DNA of 64,000 nucleotides from Flavobacterium aeripolare (GCF_013294025.1 NZ_JABSNL010000015.1:32757-96756), one strand, 5' to 3'. Positions 16,555 through 25,168 are shown, counted from the first letter of the stretch. The notes: generated by a model from the sequence alone, not told the origin. Numbers and translations are program-made.

Positions 16555-17550
16555 TTACACTAGTTTAGCGGCAACTAAATATTCAGCAATTTGAATGGTA
16601 TTTGTAGCTGCACCTTTACGTAAATTGTCAGCTACGATCCACATGTTAACTGTATTTTCTTGGCTTTCATCGCGACGAATTCTACCTACAAACACATCGT
16701 CTTTACCTTGTGCATAAATAGGCATTGGGTACGTATAGGTGTCGTTATTATCTTGAACCACTACACCATCAGTATTGTGTAAGATGGTTTGAATATCGGC
16801 CACTGTAAAGTCATTATTAAAAGCCACGTTTACAGCTTCGCTATGACCACCTACAATAGGCACACGTACTGCCGTAGCGGTAACTGCGATGGTTTTATCG
16901 TTTAATATTTTTTGTGTTTCACGCACTAATTTCATTTCCTCCTTAGTGTATCCATTTTCTTCAAATGAGTCACATTGAGGAATGGCGTTGCGATGAATAG
17001 GATATTTATACGCCATTTCTCCTTTAGCTCCAGCATATTCATTTTCTAATTGCTGTACCGCTTTCACTCCAGTACCTGTAATAGATTGGTAGGTAGAAAC
17101 TACAATACGCTTGATGTTGTATTTTTTATGTAATGGCGCTAGCACAAGCACCATTTGAATTGTAGAGCAGTTTGGGTTTGCAATGATCTTATCTTCCTTT
17201 GTCAATGAAGTTGCATTGATTTCTGGAACAATCAGTTTTTTTGTTGGATCCATTCTCCAAGCAGATGAGTTATCGATTACTGTTGTTCCCACAGCAGCAA
17301 ACTTAGGCGCCCACTCTAATGAGGTTTCTCCACCAGCAGAAAATAGCGCGATATCAGGTTGCATTGCTACTGCCGTGGCCAGCCCTACTACACTATAATT
17401 TTTACCATTGAATGCGATTTCTTTTCCTACTGATCGCTCTGAAGCAACAAGAATTAATTCATCTGCAGCGGTAATAAAATTTCTTTCTGCTAATACTTGT
17501 AACATCACTTCTCCAACCATACCGGTTGCACCTACAACTGCTATTTTCAT
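16555..17550 (-). CDS. asd: Aspartate-semialdehyde dehydrogenase
   Basis: 331 residues. The N-terminal NAD(P)-binding motif is GATGMVGEVML. The catalytic Cys128 lies in IIANPNCSTIQM, and the substrate-binding stretch PIVGGHSEAVNV follows near residue 235. The enzyme reduces aspartyl-4-phosphate to aspartate semialdehyde, the branch point to lysine/diaminopimelate, threonine and methionine. Length and motifs match typical bacterial Asd. The gene stands alone with its own terminator at 16489-16530. Confidence 0.95.
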   Translation of the reverse strand: MKIAVVGATGMVGEVMLQVLAERNFITAADELILVASERSVGKEIAFNGKNYSVVGLATAVAMQPDIALFSAGGETSLEWAPKFAAVGTTVIDNSSAWRMDPTKKLIVPEINATSLTKEDKIIANPNCSTIQMVLVLAPLHKKYNIKRIVVSTYQSITGTGVKAVQQLENEYAGAKGEMAYKYPIHRNAIPQCDSFEENGYTKEEMKLVRETQKILNDKTIAVTATAVRVPIVGGHSEAVNVAFNNDFTVADIQTILHNTDGVVVQDNNDTYTYPMPIYAQGKDDVFVGRIRRDESQENTVNMWIVADNLRKGAATNTIQIAEYLVAAKLV

Positions 17551-17667
17551 CTCTATATTTTTATAATTGAATACTTAAATTGAATTACAAAAGTAAGTAA
17601 TATTAAAACCAAAACAATCGCATTCACAAAAAATAACAAAATGTTACAAATAAAACAATTGACAAAA

Positions 17668-17692
17668 AAACCACGTCAAGGACGTGGTTTTT
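17668..17692. terminator. Terminator between mscL and asd promoter region
   Basis: The stem CCACGTC/GACGTGG (17671-17677, 17681-17687) has a 3-nt loop and is flanked by A7 on the left and T5 on the right. It lies 18 bp past the mscL stop and can act for the reverse-strand transcript. Confidence 0.88.
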
Positions 17693-17709
17693 ATATGATT
17701 TAAGAGCTA

Positions 17710-18126
17710 TTATTTTTTCAATAAATCTCTAATTTGAATCAATAAATCTTCTTGAGATGGTCCTGCTGGAGCAGCAGCTACCGCTTCTTCTTTCTTTTTA
17801 GATTTCTCAGCAGCTCTAAGTATAATAAAGATAAAGAATGCGATGATTATAAAGTTGATAAGCGCTTGCACTAAGTTACCATAAGTCATAACCGCAGCAC
17901 CGGCTTCTTTAGCAGCATCTAAACTTGCATACTCTTGTCCGTTTAAAGAGATGAATTTTGTTGTAAAATCAACTCCTCCCGTTATTAATCCTACTACTGG
18001 CATAATAATATCGTCAACGGCAGAACCGATAACTTTACTAAATGCACCACCAATTACAACAGCAGTTGCTAAACTCAAAACATCGCCCTTCATTAAAGAG
18101 GCTTTAAAATCGCTAAAAAATCCCAT
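17710..18126 (-). CDS. mscL: Large-conductance mechanosensitive channel
   Basis: 138 residues, the usual size. The N-terminal amphipathic helix ([33 protein letters not shown]) and the first membrane helix match MscL, and the second membrane helix is around residues 85-105 ([21 protein letters not shown]). A coiled, charged cytoplasmic tail follows ([12 protein letters not shown]). MscL forms a pentameric pore that opens under membrane tension to release solutes during hypo-osmotic shock. It is closed by the hairpin at 17668-17692. Confidence 0.95.
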   Translation of the reverse strand: MGFFSDFKASLMKGDVLSLATAVVIGGAFSKVIGSAVDDIIMPVVGLITGGVDFTTKFISLNGQEYASLDAAKEAGAAVMTYGNLVQALINFIIIAFFIFIILRAAEKSKKKEEAVAAAPAGPSQEDLLIQIRDLLKK

Positions 18127-18221
18127 AAGTTGTCTTTTATTAAATTTGTAAATTTTCTTATTAAAAACTAAATTAAGATTATTTTAACAGTTGTCACTAT
18201 ATAATCGGTATTAATCCTATT

Positions 18222-20666
18222 TTATCGATAAAACACACGTTTTACACGCTGCGAAATGCTGGTAAGGATTTCATAAGGGATTGTATTTAGTTTTTTTGCT
18301 ATGTATGAAACCGTAGGTTTATCACCAAAAACAATTACTGAATCTCCTTCGGTGCAATCAATTTCAGTGACGTCTACCATGATCATGTCCATGCACACAT
18401 TTCCTAGAATTCGAGCCTTTTGATCTTTTACATTAATGTACCCCACTCCGTTTCCTAAGCCTCTCGAGATTCCGTCAGCATATCCTATAGGAATTGTAGC
18501 TACTCTGGTCACTCTATTTGCAACAAACTTCCTCCCGTAACCCACACTCTCTCCTGCCTGAATAACTCTAACTTGTGAAATAACCGATTTTAAGGTTCCT
18601 ACAGTTTCTAAATATTTTTGCTCTTTAGGGTCATTAGACACACCATATAATCCAATTCCTAAACGCACCATATTGAATTGATTATCTGGAAAATTGCTGA
18701 TACCTGAAGTATTTAATATGTGCCTAATAGGATTTATGGCTAATTCTCGAACTATTTGTGAAGACAGCTCCTCAAATAAATTAATCTGGCTTACTGCAAA
18801 ATCGCGCTGTAAAGGATCGTCGCTAGTGGCTAAATGCGATAAGATACTTTTTACTTTTACGGTATTATTTCCTTTTAAGGTAGCAATAAGTTCTGGTATC
18901 GTATCAACCTCAAAACCTAGGCGGTGCATTCCTGTGTCTATCTTTATATGGATAGGGAAATCTTTTAAGTTCTTTTGTTTAGCTATTTTTAAAAAAGCAT
19001 GCAGTCCCTTCAAGCAGTAAATTTCAGGTTCTAACTGATGTTGTATAATCGCCCCAAAACTGGTATTCTCAGGATTAAGGACCATTATAGGTGTTTTTAT
19101 TCCACCATGTTTTAAAGAAATTCCTTCATCGGCAAAAGCCACACCTAAGTAATCAACATTATGATGCTCAAGTAAATTAGCAATTTCGAGTCCACCATTG
19201 CCGTAACCAAACGCCTTAACCATCACCATTATCTTAACACCCGGTTTTAACTTAGACTTAAAAAAGTTTAGGTTATAACTGATCGCATTTAGATTAATCT
19301 CTAAAACGGTTTCATGAGTTTTCTCTTCGAGTAAAGCAACAATTTCTTCAAACTGAAAAGAACGTGCACCTTTTACTAGAATAGTTTCATTAGAGAAATC
19401 GATGTGTTCAAAATCTGCAATGAATTCTGCAGTATTATTATAGGTAATGCAATTAGCAAACTTGTCTTTAAAATCACTAATCGTGTCGCCTATTCCTATT
19501 ACTCGATTGACATTATTAGAAATAATAAGTTGGGACACTCGCTCGTAAAGTTCCTCGTTTACTAAACCACTTTGAAATATATCCGAGAGAATAACAGTCT
19601 TATTTTGGAATTGTTTCTGACTTTCGAGAAAATCCAAAGCTATTTTTAACGACTGAAAATCAGAACTGTAGCTATCATCTACTAGCGTACAATTGTTGAT
19701 TCCATTTTTCACCTTCAAACGCATTTCAACAGGAAATAGCAACCCCATTCTTGCTTGAATTATCGCACTATCGTATTTAAGATATAGCAAAACCATCATA
19801 CAAGATATCGCATTTTCTATAGAAGCCCTATCTACAAATGGAATTTTGAAATGCGATTTTGCACCTCCATAGTTGTAATAAATTACCGTTTCTAGGTTTA
19901 CAATTTCTTTATTATAAATGTACACGTCAGCATTTTGATCCTCAAAACTCCAAGAAAATGTTTTACTACTTGGTTTAATAAAAGGATCTACCAACTTATT
20001 TTTTTGATAAATCAAGATTTCAGCATGATCAAATAACTGTAATTTCTCCTGGATTTTCTCTTCTATACTAGCGAATCCTTCATCGTGCGACGAACCAATA
20101 TTAGTTAATACTCCTATCGTGGGTTGGATTACTTTTTCTAGATGCTGCATTTCGGCGGTAGTAGAAATTCCTGCCTCAAAAATACCTAAATTGTGTTTCT
20201 CATTGATTGCAACAATCGACAAGGGCACGCCTACTTGAGAATTGTAACTTTTTGGACTTCGGATCACATTAAAATCTGGACTTAATAAAAAGTTCAGCCA
20301 CTCTTTGACGATGGTTTTTCCGTTGCTTCCGGTCAATCCTATAACAGGGAATTCAAATTTATTTCGATAAAAAACAGCAAACTGCTGCAGGGCTTTCAAG
20401 CTATTTTGAACAAGAATAAAGTTTGCCTTTTCTTCTAATCCTTCTGGCACGTACTGCACCACAAAATTTTGAACGCCTATACTTATTAAATCTTCGATGT
20501 AGTTGTGCGCATCATTGTTAGCACCTACAATTGCAAAAAATAATGTTGACGGACTATTTTGTAAAGACCTACTGTCGATAGATATGTTTTCAATCTCGGT
20601 TTCGTTTTTCAATCCCAACCAACTGGCATTTAAAACCGAAACTATTTTCTTTAAACTTATACTCAT
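18222..20666 (-). CDS. Fused UDP-MurNAc-tripeptide:D-Ala-D-Ala ligase / alanine racemase
   Basis: 814 residues from the ATG at 20666; an upstream in-frame ATG at 20705 adds 13 residues without support. The N-terminal half is MurF: a Mur ligase P-loop (GLTGSNGKT, residues 110-118) and the LVDDSYSSDF motif in the ATP-domain. The C-terminal half is alanine racemase, with PLP-binding Lys484 in VMVKAFGYGNG, HRLGFE, RLGIGLYG and NVCMDMIMVDVT. The fusion makes D-Ala and adds D-Ala-D-Ala to the peptidoglycan precursor. It is a known Bacteroidota arrangement. Confidence 0.94.
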   Translation of the reverse strand: MSISLKKIVSVLNASWLGLKNETEIENISIDSRSLQNSPSTLFFAIVGANNDAHNYIEDLISIGVQNFVVQYVPEGLEEKANFILVQNSLKALQQFAVFYRNKFEFPVIGLTGSNGKTIVKEWLNFLLSPDFNVIRSPKSYNSQVGVPLSIVAINEKHNLGIFEAGISTTAEMQHLEKVIQPTIGVLTNIGSSHDEGFASIEEKIQEKLQLFDHAEILIYQKNKLVDPFIKPSSKTFSWSFEDQNADVYIYNKEIVNLETVIYYNYGGAKSHFKIPFVDRASIENAISCMMVLLYLKYDSAIIQARMGLLFPVEMRLKVKNGINNCTLVDDSYSSDFQSLKIALDFLESQKQFQNKTVILSDIFQSGLVNEELYERVSQLIISNNVNRVIGIGDTISDFKDKFANCITYNNTAEFIADFEHIDFSNETILVKGARSFQFEEIVALLEEKTHETVLEINLNAISYNLNFFKSKLKPGVKIMVMVKAFGYGNGGLEIANLLEHHNVDYLGVAFADEGISLKHGGIKTPIMVLNPENTSFGAIIQHQLEPEIYCLKGLHAFLKIAKQKNLKDFPIHIKIDTGMHRLGFEVDTIPELIATLKGNNTVKVKSILSHLATSDDPLQRDFAVSQINLFEELSSQIVRELAINPIRHILNTSGISNFPDNQFNMVRLGIGLYGVSNDPKEQKYLETVGTLKSVISQVRVIQAGESVGYGRKFVANRVTRVATIPIGYADGISRGLGNGVGYINVKDQKARILGNVCMDMIMVDVTEIDCTEGDSVIVFGDKPTVSYIAKKLNTIPYEILTSISQRVKRVFYR

Positions 20667-20886
20667 TTTATATTCGATTAAATATTGAAAAAGTTTGTAA
20701 CACACGCAGTCCTATATAGCGGCCTGAGCTATTGTACTTTTACAATGTTTCTTAATTCTATTGTTTCAAAGATACGACATATTAGAAAATGATAGCAGGC
20801 CTAGTTCTAGTTCTCGCTGTCGCAAAAGGGAATCTGCCAAGCCAAATGTATTGTGATTACTAAAATATTTTGATTTGTAATTTTAG

Positions 20887-20894
20887 TATATTTG
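20887..20894 (+). promoter_or_regulatory. -7 element for the membrane protein gene at 20917
   Basis: TATATTTG matches TAnnTTTG, 22 bp before the ATG. The nearest TTTG upstream (20869-20872) leaves a spacing of only 14 bp, shorter than the usual 17-23. Confidence 0.4.
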
Positions 20895-20916
20895 TTAGAT
20901 CAAGACAACATACACG

Positions 20917-21525
20917 ATGCTTAAAAAAATATTACCTGCTGTATCTTATATATTCCACCCCATCTTTATTACGTTATACGCAACGATTTTTTACCTTTTT
21001 TCGAATAATTCTACCTTTATAAATCAAGAAAAGATTTTTATAATTGCACAAATTGCTATCATAACGGTAGTAGTACCAATGTTGTTTTTTTTTGTTTTGA
21101 AATCGACTAAAATCATCAACTCCTACAAAGTATTATCAGTGGGAGAACGAAAGATACCGTTAATAATTCACTGTTTTTTACTGATTTTAATATTAAAAAA
21201 AACCATCACAATTGAGCGCTACACCGAGTTGCACTTCTATATACTAGGCGCACTTACTAGTACAATTATCGCCTTGATGATTGCATTTTTAAAACGTAGA
21301 GTGAGTTTACACATGATAGGAATAAGTAGTCTAACTATTTTTATAATTGGTCTAAATCTTCACGACCAAGTACCTTACACCATTGCTATCGCATTTTTAA
21401 TTTTAATGAACGGGATTATTGCCTCTTCACGACTGGCTTTAGGCAACCATAGCGAACGCCAATTGATAGTGGGGACTTTGATAGGAGCGCTCCCGCAAAT
21501 GTTACTGCTCTACTTGTGGTTATAA
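20917..21525 (+). CDS. PAP2-like integral membrane protein
   Basis: 202 residues with about six hydrophobic helices. Two stretches resemble the second and third motifs of PAP2 phosphatases: RRVSLHMIGISS and NHSERQLIVGTLIGALPQ. The first PAP2 motif (K-x6-RP) is not obvious, so catalytic activity is uncertain. A role in lipid-phosphate or undecaprenyl-phosphate metabolism is possible but not shown. Its stop codon overlaps by six bases the end of the convergent barrel gene at 21520. Confidence 0.65.
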   Translation: MLKKILPAVSYIFHPIFITLYATIFYLFSNNSTFINQEKIFIIAQIAIITVVVPMLFFFVLKSTKIINSYKVLSVGERKIPLIIHCFLLILILKKTITIERYTELHFYILGALTSTIIALMIAFLKRRVSLHMIGISSLTIFIIGLNLHDQVPYTIAIAFLILMNGIIASSRLALGNHSERQLIVGTLIGALPQMLLLYLWL

Positions 21526-22245
21526 GATATAGAAAATAAGTCCTACGTTAAGCGCTTTCATATCGATGCTTTTATCTGCAATAGCAGCTGTTTTAAACAT
21601 TGAATTTAAGCCATAGTAAACATAGACGTTGATGGTGTTATATCCCGCAGAAGCGTACAAGCCATATAAAAATTTATTAAAATCTTTATTGCTTGTGATG
21701 ACTGCATTTGTAGTGGCATCAGTAAACACAGATCTGTCGTGTAGTAAGTAGCTAAATTTCAATCCGCCATAAATACGCCAGAATTTGTGACTCTCATAGG
21801 TTGATGTTCGCCATCTAAACTCAACTGGAACATCTATCAATAATTGTGAAAACTTATTAGTGCTGTAATCACCGGTATTCACTGTGTACACTGCATTATT
21901 GCTACCGCCAGTAATCGCTAAGTTTTGAATATAGTTGTTATAAGTGATCCCCAATCCCGTTGCAATAGCCACAGTGCGATCTTTATTAATAGGCATATCC
22001 CGTAAAATACCAGCTGAAAAACCTGTAGAGAACTTATTTTGAGATAAGTCCGTTGGTTTTTGCTGCAAAGTGTTATACGTAAAAGCAAAGAAAAATTGGT
22101 CTTCACGGTACAATGAGTCAATTCTAATCAAAGGTACTTTCTCTTCTTCGTCTGTATCCTGTGCGTAAGAATGTACATTTGTCAAAGCAAAGAAGCTAAG
22201 TAAGAATATCTTTTGGATTGTATTTTTAGAAATAAATAATCGCAT
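21520..22245 (-). CDS. PorT-family outer membrane beta-barrel protein
   Basis: 241 residues from the ATG at 22245, which gives a signal peptide (KIFLLSFFALTNVHSYAQ). The upstream ATG at 22350 would add 35 unsupported residues. The mature part is a run of amphipathic strands with Gly/aromatic spacing (FSTGFSAGILRDMP, WRIYGGLKFSYLL, GLYASAGYNTINVYVYYGL), as in small eight-stranded barrels of the PorT family. The true T9SS PorT usually lies beside ubiE, which is absent here, so this may be a paralog. Confidence 0.75.
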   Translation of the reverse strand: MRLFISKNTIQKIFLLSFFALTNVHSYAQDTDEEEKVPLIRIDSLYREDQFFFAFTYNTLQQKPTDLSQNKFSTGFSAGILRDMPINKDRTVAIATGLGITYNNYIQNLAITGGSNNAVYTVNTGDYSTNKFSQLLIDVPVEFRWRTSTYESHKFWRIYGGLKFSYLLHDRSVFTDATTNAVITSNKDFNKFLYGLYASAGYNTINVYVYYGLNSMFKTAAIADKSIDMKALNVGLIFYIL

Positions 22246-22354
22246 TGTGCTATGAGGTTGTGAGGTAAATAATATCGCTTTACAAAGATATGTTTTTTTG
22301 ATATGTTTATTAACGCTAAAGAATATGCTGGGTTTGTTTGTATAGAGCAAAGTT

Positions 22355-22465
22355 TCACAAAGGATTTCTCTTATTGACTAAACCTCCCAAATTCTCTAAG
22401 ACTACATTTTGAGAAAAACCTACCGATGTCACTGCTAGCAATAGCAGTACTAACTTTATTTTTAT
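22355..22465 (-). pseudogene. Remnant of a secreted-protein gene (signal peptide only)
   Basis: The reverse strand encodes a textbook Bacteroidota signal peptide (IKIKLVLLLLAVTSVGFSQN) followed by 16 more residues and a TGA. There is no ATG, GTG or TTG in a sensible position upstream in frame; the codon where Met is expected is ATA. The coding part also stops after 36 codons. It looks like the 5' stub of a lost gene, downstream of the decayed block. Confidence 0.5.
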
Positions 22466-22560
22466 ACTAAATGTTGTTCTAAAAATGAATTCATCATTGT
22501 TTATTTATTATGTAATTGATGTTATTTCTTTTTATTTACAATCAACACGAAAGGATTCTT

Positions 22561-22576
22561 GTGGGAGCGGGGATAC
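22561..22576 (+). repeat. Left GC-rich imperfect inverted repeat of the decayed block
   Basis: GTGGGAGCGGGGATAC on the plus strand resembles the reverse-strand sequence GTGGAGCGGGGGTCTG at 23221-23236. The two point inward at each other across about 650 bp and stand out from the AT-rich surroundings. Confidence 0.45.
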
Positions 22577-22582
22577 ATCAAC

Positions 22583-23263
22583 TTACCTTCTCCAAAAAGA
22601 CATTTGTGTCAAAAGAATTTTAAAATAATTTATTCCATAAGGATAGCTTAATATTTCGTTTATGGTTTTCCCTTCTTCATTTTGTATTCTAGGATTATGC
22701 CAATTTTTTATATTAAACCATTACTCGATTGTTAAATTATATTGTTTAAAAAAAATCCCTTTATCTGCTCCTGCCAAAAAACCTATAAATTGTTTTATTT
22801 CATCGGGTAATCTATTGTCATTTTTCAATTGATTATAAATCTCATATTGAGTAACAAAATTGTGATATTTTTTATCTAGATATGCATAAACATATACCAT
22901 TTCATCATACCTGCTTTTATCATAAGCGGGTTGAACTAATTTGGAAATTATTTTTGACCAAATTTCATTATCATAAGTATCAACCTCTTTAAAATATTTT
23001 TTTAAATATTCATCAAATGGTAAAGTTTTGTATTCCTCAGATTTTTTTAATATGAATTCTATTGTCTTACTGGAAGACTGTGATAAGTCTTTTCCGACGC
23101 CTAATCTTGTCAAATATGATAACATAATTATTTTATATGGGGTTTTGCCAAGTAATATTTGGTCTGCGTAATTTTGTTCAAATATTATTACATTTTCATA
23201 ATTTGTTGCACCTCTTGCGCCAGACCCCCGCTCCACTAAGTGCTCGTTTCCACCGCTGCGCAA
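22583..23263 (-). pseudogene. Truncated hypothetical ORF, interrupted by an in-frame stop
   Basis: From the GC-rich block at 23221-23290 an open frame runs leftward for about 180 codons to a TAA at 22721-22723. The only wide start is a TTG inside the GC-rich repeat, and the first 25 residues (SGGNEHLVERGSGARGATN) are repeat-derived. The rest is a helical, Lys/Tyr-rich sequence without a recognised domain. After the TAA the same frame stays open for 45 more codons (FNIKNWHNPRIQNEEGKTIN and on) to a second stop at 22583-22585. A gene that lost its 5' end and gained a nonsense codon is the simplest reading. Confidence 0.5.
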
Positions 23264-23334
23264 ATGTCTCCGACTTTGCGCCCTATCCGAATGGTCTTTA
23301 CAACATCTTAGTACTTATTGTGTTTTATAAATGA
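23221..23334 (-). repeat. GC-rich repeat block next to the transposase remnant
   Basis: A short island with much higher GC than its surroundings (for example GGGCGCAAAGTCGGAGAC and GGTGGAAACGAGCAC on the reverse strand). It begins exactly where the transposase fragment stops and ends where the truncated ORF begins. From memory similar blocks recur between genes in flavobacterial genomes, but no second full copy is in this window. Confidence 0.5.
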
Positions 23335-23552
23335 CTAAGACTTCAAAACACCCACTATAGAACTATCCATTTTTTCTATCTCAACTAAACCACTACCACG
23401 TACATATTTGGTAGCATTAGAGTAAATATAATCCGAGGCTTTTTCAAATATACCAGTTCGAACTAGATCAATATGAATATAATTTAGCTTTGACCACACA
23501 AACCTAGAGGTATAATTTCTTCTGCATGATTACCATATTGCCACCAGAGCAT
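23335..23552 (-). pseudogene. C-terminal fragment of a REP-associated (Y1/RAYT-like) transposase
   Basis: The reverse strand ending with TAG at 23335-23337 encodes SRFVWSKLNYIHIDLVRTG, then FEKASDYIYSNATKYV and GLVEIEKMDSSIVGVLKS. This is the C-terminal pattern of IS200-like REP-associated tyrosine transposases (KLNYIH-NPVRAG-DY-YSSA). Just upstream, WQYGNHAEEI is the preceding family motif but lies in a different frame, so a frameshift near 23515 breaks the gene. The N-terminal catalytic HUH domain is absent, so the element is dead. Confidence 0.8.
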
Positions 23553-23780
23553 GAAAGTACAACCTGACTTAACCGGTTTGTAATATCTATAACGAACTTA
23601 TCTTTAATACAAATTTTAATTATTTGAAAGAAATTTTTGATGGTTAAAAATAGTAATCTTTAAGCAAATATAAAACTGCTTTTAAAATCTAACCACTAAA
23701 TAAACTATGCTTACAAAACTGGGGTCAATTTGGGTGTAGTTAAAGTAAAAAATGGACTTGAAGACAACATTTAGAAAAAC
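23553..23780. other. AT-rich intergenic sequence, no gene seen
   Basis: No open frame with a plausible product and no further match to the transposase was found on either strand. The last 20 bp (TTTAGAAAAACAGGATTAAC region) resemble a degraded start of the 120-bp repeat unit. Confidence 0.5.
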
Positions 23781-24102
23781 AGGATTAACTCCGTTGATCC
23801 CACAGGGGGCGTCTCACAAAGAAATAATGCTTGGCATTGCATGCCTGAGCCTTTTTTGTTTTATAGCGTAGCCAAACTAGAAAGTTTGACATTTTCTAAA
23901 AGGATTAACTCCGTTGATCCCAGAAGGGGCGTCTCACAAAGAAATAATGCTTGGCATTGCATGCCTGAGCATTTTTTGTTTTATAGCGTAGCCAAACTAA
24001 AAAGTTTGATGTTTTCTAAAAGGATTAACTCCGTTGATCCCACAAGGTGCGTCCCACAAAGAAATAATGCTTGGCATTGCATGCCTGAGCATTATTTCTT
24101 TG
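23781..24102. repeat. 120-bp tandem repeat, 2.7 copies, hairpin-rich
   Basis: Units start at 23781, 23901 and 24021 with a period of exactly 120 bp; copies 1 and 2 differ at 6 positions. Each unit can form three hairpins: GGATTAAC/GTTGATCC at its start, a long one around AATGCTTGGCAT/ATGCCTGAGCATT, and CAAACT/AGTTTG near its end. The third, partial copy stops at the tRNA-Ser 3' end. The long plus-strand reading frame through the array is a by-product of the 120-bp period. Confidence 0.92.
24057..24102 (-). terminator. Terminator hairpin of tRNA-Ser within the last repeat copy
   Basis: Perfect 15-bp arms, CAAAGAAATAATGCT (24057-24071) and AGCATTATTTCTTTG (24088-24102), with an inner GGCAT/ATGCC stem. 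On the reverse strand the hairpin starts one base past the discriminator of tRNA-Ser and its second arm is T-rich. In the other two repeat copies the right arm reads AGCATTTTTTGTTTT, a terminator shape for the plus strand. Confidence 0.7.
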
Positions 24103-24187
24103 CAGAGAGAAAGGGATTCGAACCCTCGATATGTTGCCATATACACGCTTTCCAAGCGTGCGCCTTCAGCCACTCGGCCACCTCTCT
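24103..24187 (-). tRNA. tRNA-Ser (anticodon GGA)
   Basis: The reverse strand folds as a class II tRNA. The acceptor stem pairs AGAGAGG with TCTCTCT, followed by discriminator G. The D-arm region begins TGGCCGAGTGG. The anticodon stem CACGC/GCGTG holds the loop TTGGAAA with anticodon GGA. A long variable arm (ATATG-GCAA-CATAT) and a T arm with TTCGAAT follow. The CCA end is not encoded. The GGA anticodon reads UCC and UCU serine codons. Confidence 0.95.
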
Positions 24188-24264
24188 AATTAGGATTGCA
24201 AATAACACTAAAAAAAATGAGCTTTAGCAATAAATAGCAACAAAATTTTGCCAGCTTTAGTAAT

Positions 24265-25152
24265 CTACAGACTTGTTTTTGATAGGATGTTTTTGAAAGC
24301 TTCTACAAATAACTGCACTGCTTTTTTTTGGTACTCATTGTTTAATGTTAAAATAAACGAACTCCTTCCAGTTTCTACTCCGTCTAGTTTAACGGCTTTT
24401 AAATGCTGCCAACCATTCAAGGCCATTTCTGTTACTACAGTTGCCCAGTCACTATTTTCTATGATTTGCAACAAAGGATGAATCGCGTTTAGCTCAATAG
24501 GAATCGTAGGATGCATATTGTTTTTTTCGAATAGATTATCAAGAAACTCCCTTGAATTAAAACCGCGAGAAGGAAGAATCAATGGTATGTTTTCTAAATC
24601 TTTAAACGGTATTTTCTCTAACTTGGCCAGCGGATTTGTTTTGGCTACAGCCATAACCAACTCGGAGTCAAACAATGCAACCGACTTAATAGTGGGACTG
24701 ATTTTATTTGCTGAGATTACCAGTACTAAATCGAGTTCGTTATTTAATAATTTTTGCTCTAAGGGTTCGGTGGCGCCATATTCAACACTTATTTTAAGTT
24801 GTGGATACTTTTTTGCAAATGTTTGTACTACCGGTAGCACTAAAGCACCAAAAATATAGGTTACCCCTATTCGTAATTCTCCCCCTATCATGGCGTTTAA
24901 ATCATCTATCGCCTGCTGACCTGACTGCACATCGTTGAGTATTTGCTTGGCGTGTTTTAAGAAAACGGAACCCGCCTCTGTTAATTGGATTTTCTTAGCA
25001 GTCCTTAAAAACAAAGGCATCCCCAACTCTTCTTCTAGTTTTTTAATTTGTTGCGATAATGCTGACTGTGTGACAAAACACAACTCGGCTGCCTTAGTAA
25101 AATGTAGCACTCTTGATGCTGTGATGAAATAATGTAATTGTTGAATTTCCAT
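24265..25152 (-). CDS. LysR-type transcriptional regulator
   Basis: 295 residues. The N-terminal winged helix-turn-helix (LHYFITASRVLHFTKAAELC, then SALSQQIKKLEEELGMPLF) is standard for LysR regulators. The C-terminal part is the periplasmic-binding-protein-like effector domain (GELRIGVTYIFGALVLPVV onward). It is divergent from an MFS transporter gene 90 bp away, so it probably controls that gene and itself. The effector is unknown. A DNA-binding candidate is described at 25169-25206. Confidence 0.92.
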   Translation of the reverse strand: MEIQQLHYFITASRVLHFTKAAELCFVTQSALSQQIKKLEEELGMPLFLRTAKKIQLTEAGSVFLKHAKQILNDVQSGQQAIDDLNAMIGGELRIGVTYIFGALVLPVVQTFAKKYPQLKISVEYGATEPLEQKLLNNELDLVLVISANKISPTIKSVALFDSELVMAVAKTNPLAKLEKIPFKDLENIPLILPSRGFNSREFLDNLFEKNNMHPTIPIELNAIHPLLQIIENSDWATVVTEMALNGWQHLKAVKLDGVETGRSSFILTLNNEYQKKAVQLFVEAFKNILSKTSL

Positions 25153-25168
25153 ATTAATAAGTATTACT

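Noticed and set aside
21520..22245. Assignment as the T9SS subunit PorT itself
   Set aside because: Only general beta-barrel similarity is visible and the usual ubiE neighbour is missing, so the family-level call is safer.
23781..24102. Possible CRISPR array
   Set aside because: The repeats are directly adjacent 120-bp units without unique spacers, and no cas genes are present.
23841..24227. Plus-strand ORF with a 40-residue repeat (MPE-FLFYSVAKL...)
   Set aside because: The repeat unit is 120 bp, a multiple of three, so any open frame in it repeats by itself. The 3' part is antisense to tRNA-Ser, a well-known source of false proteins.
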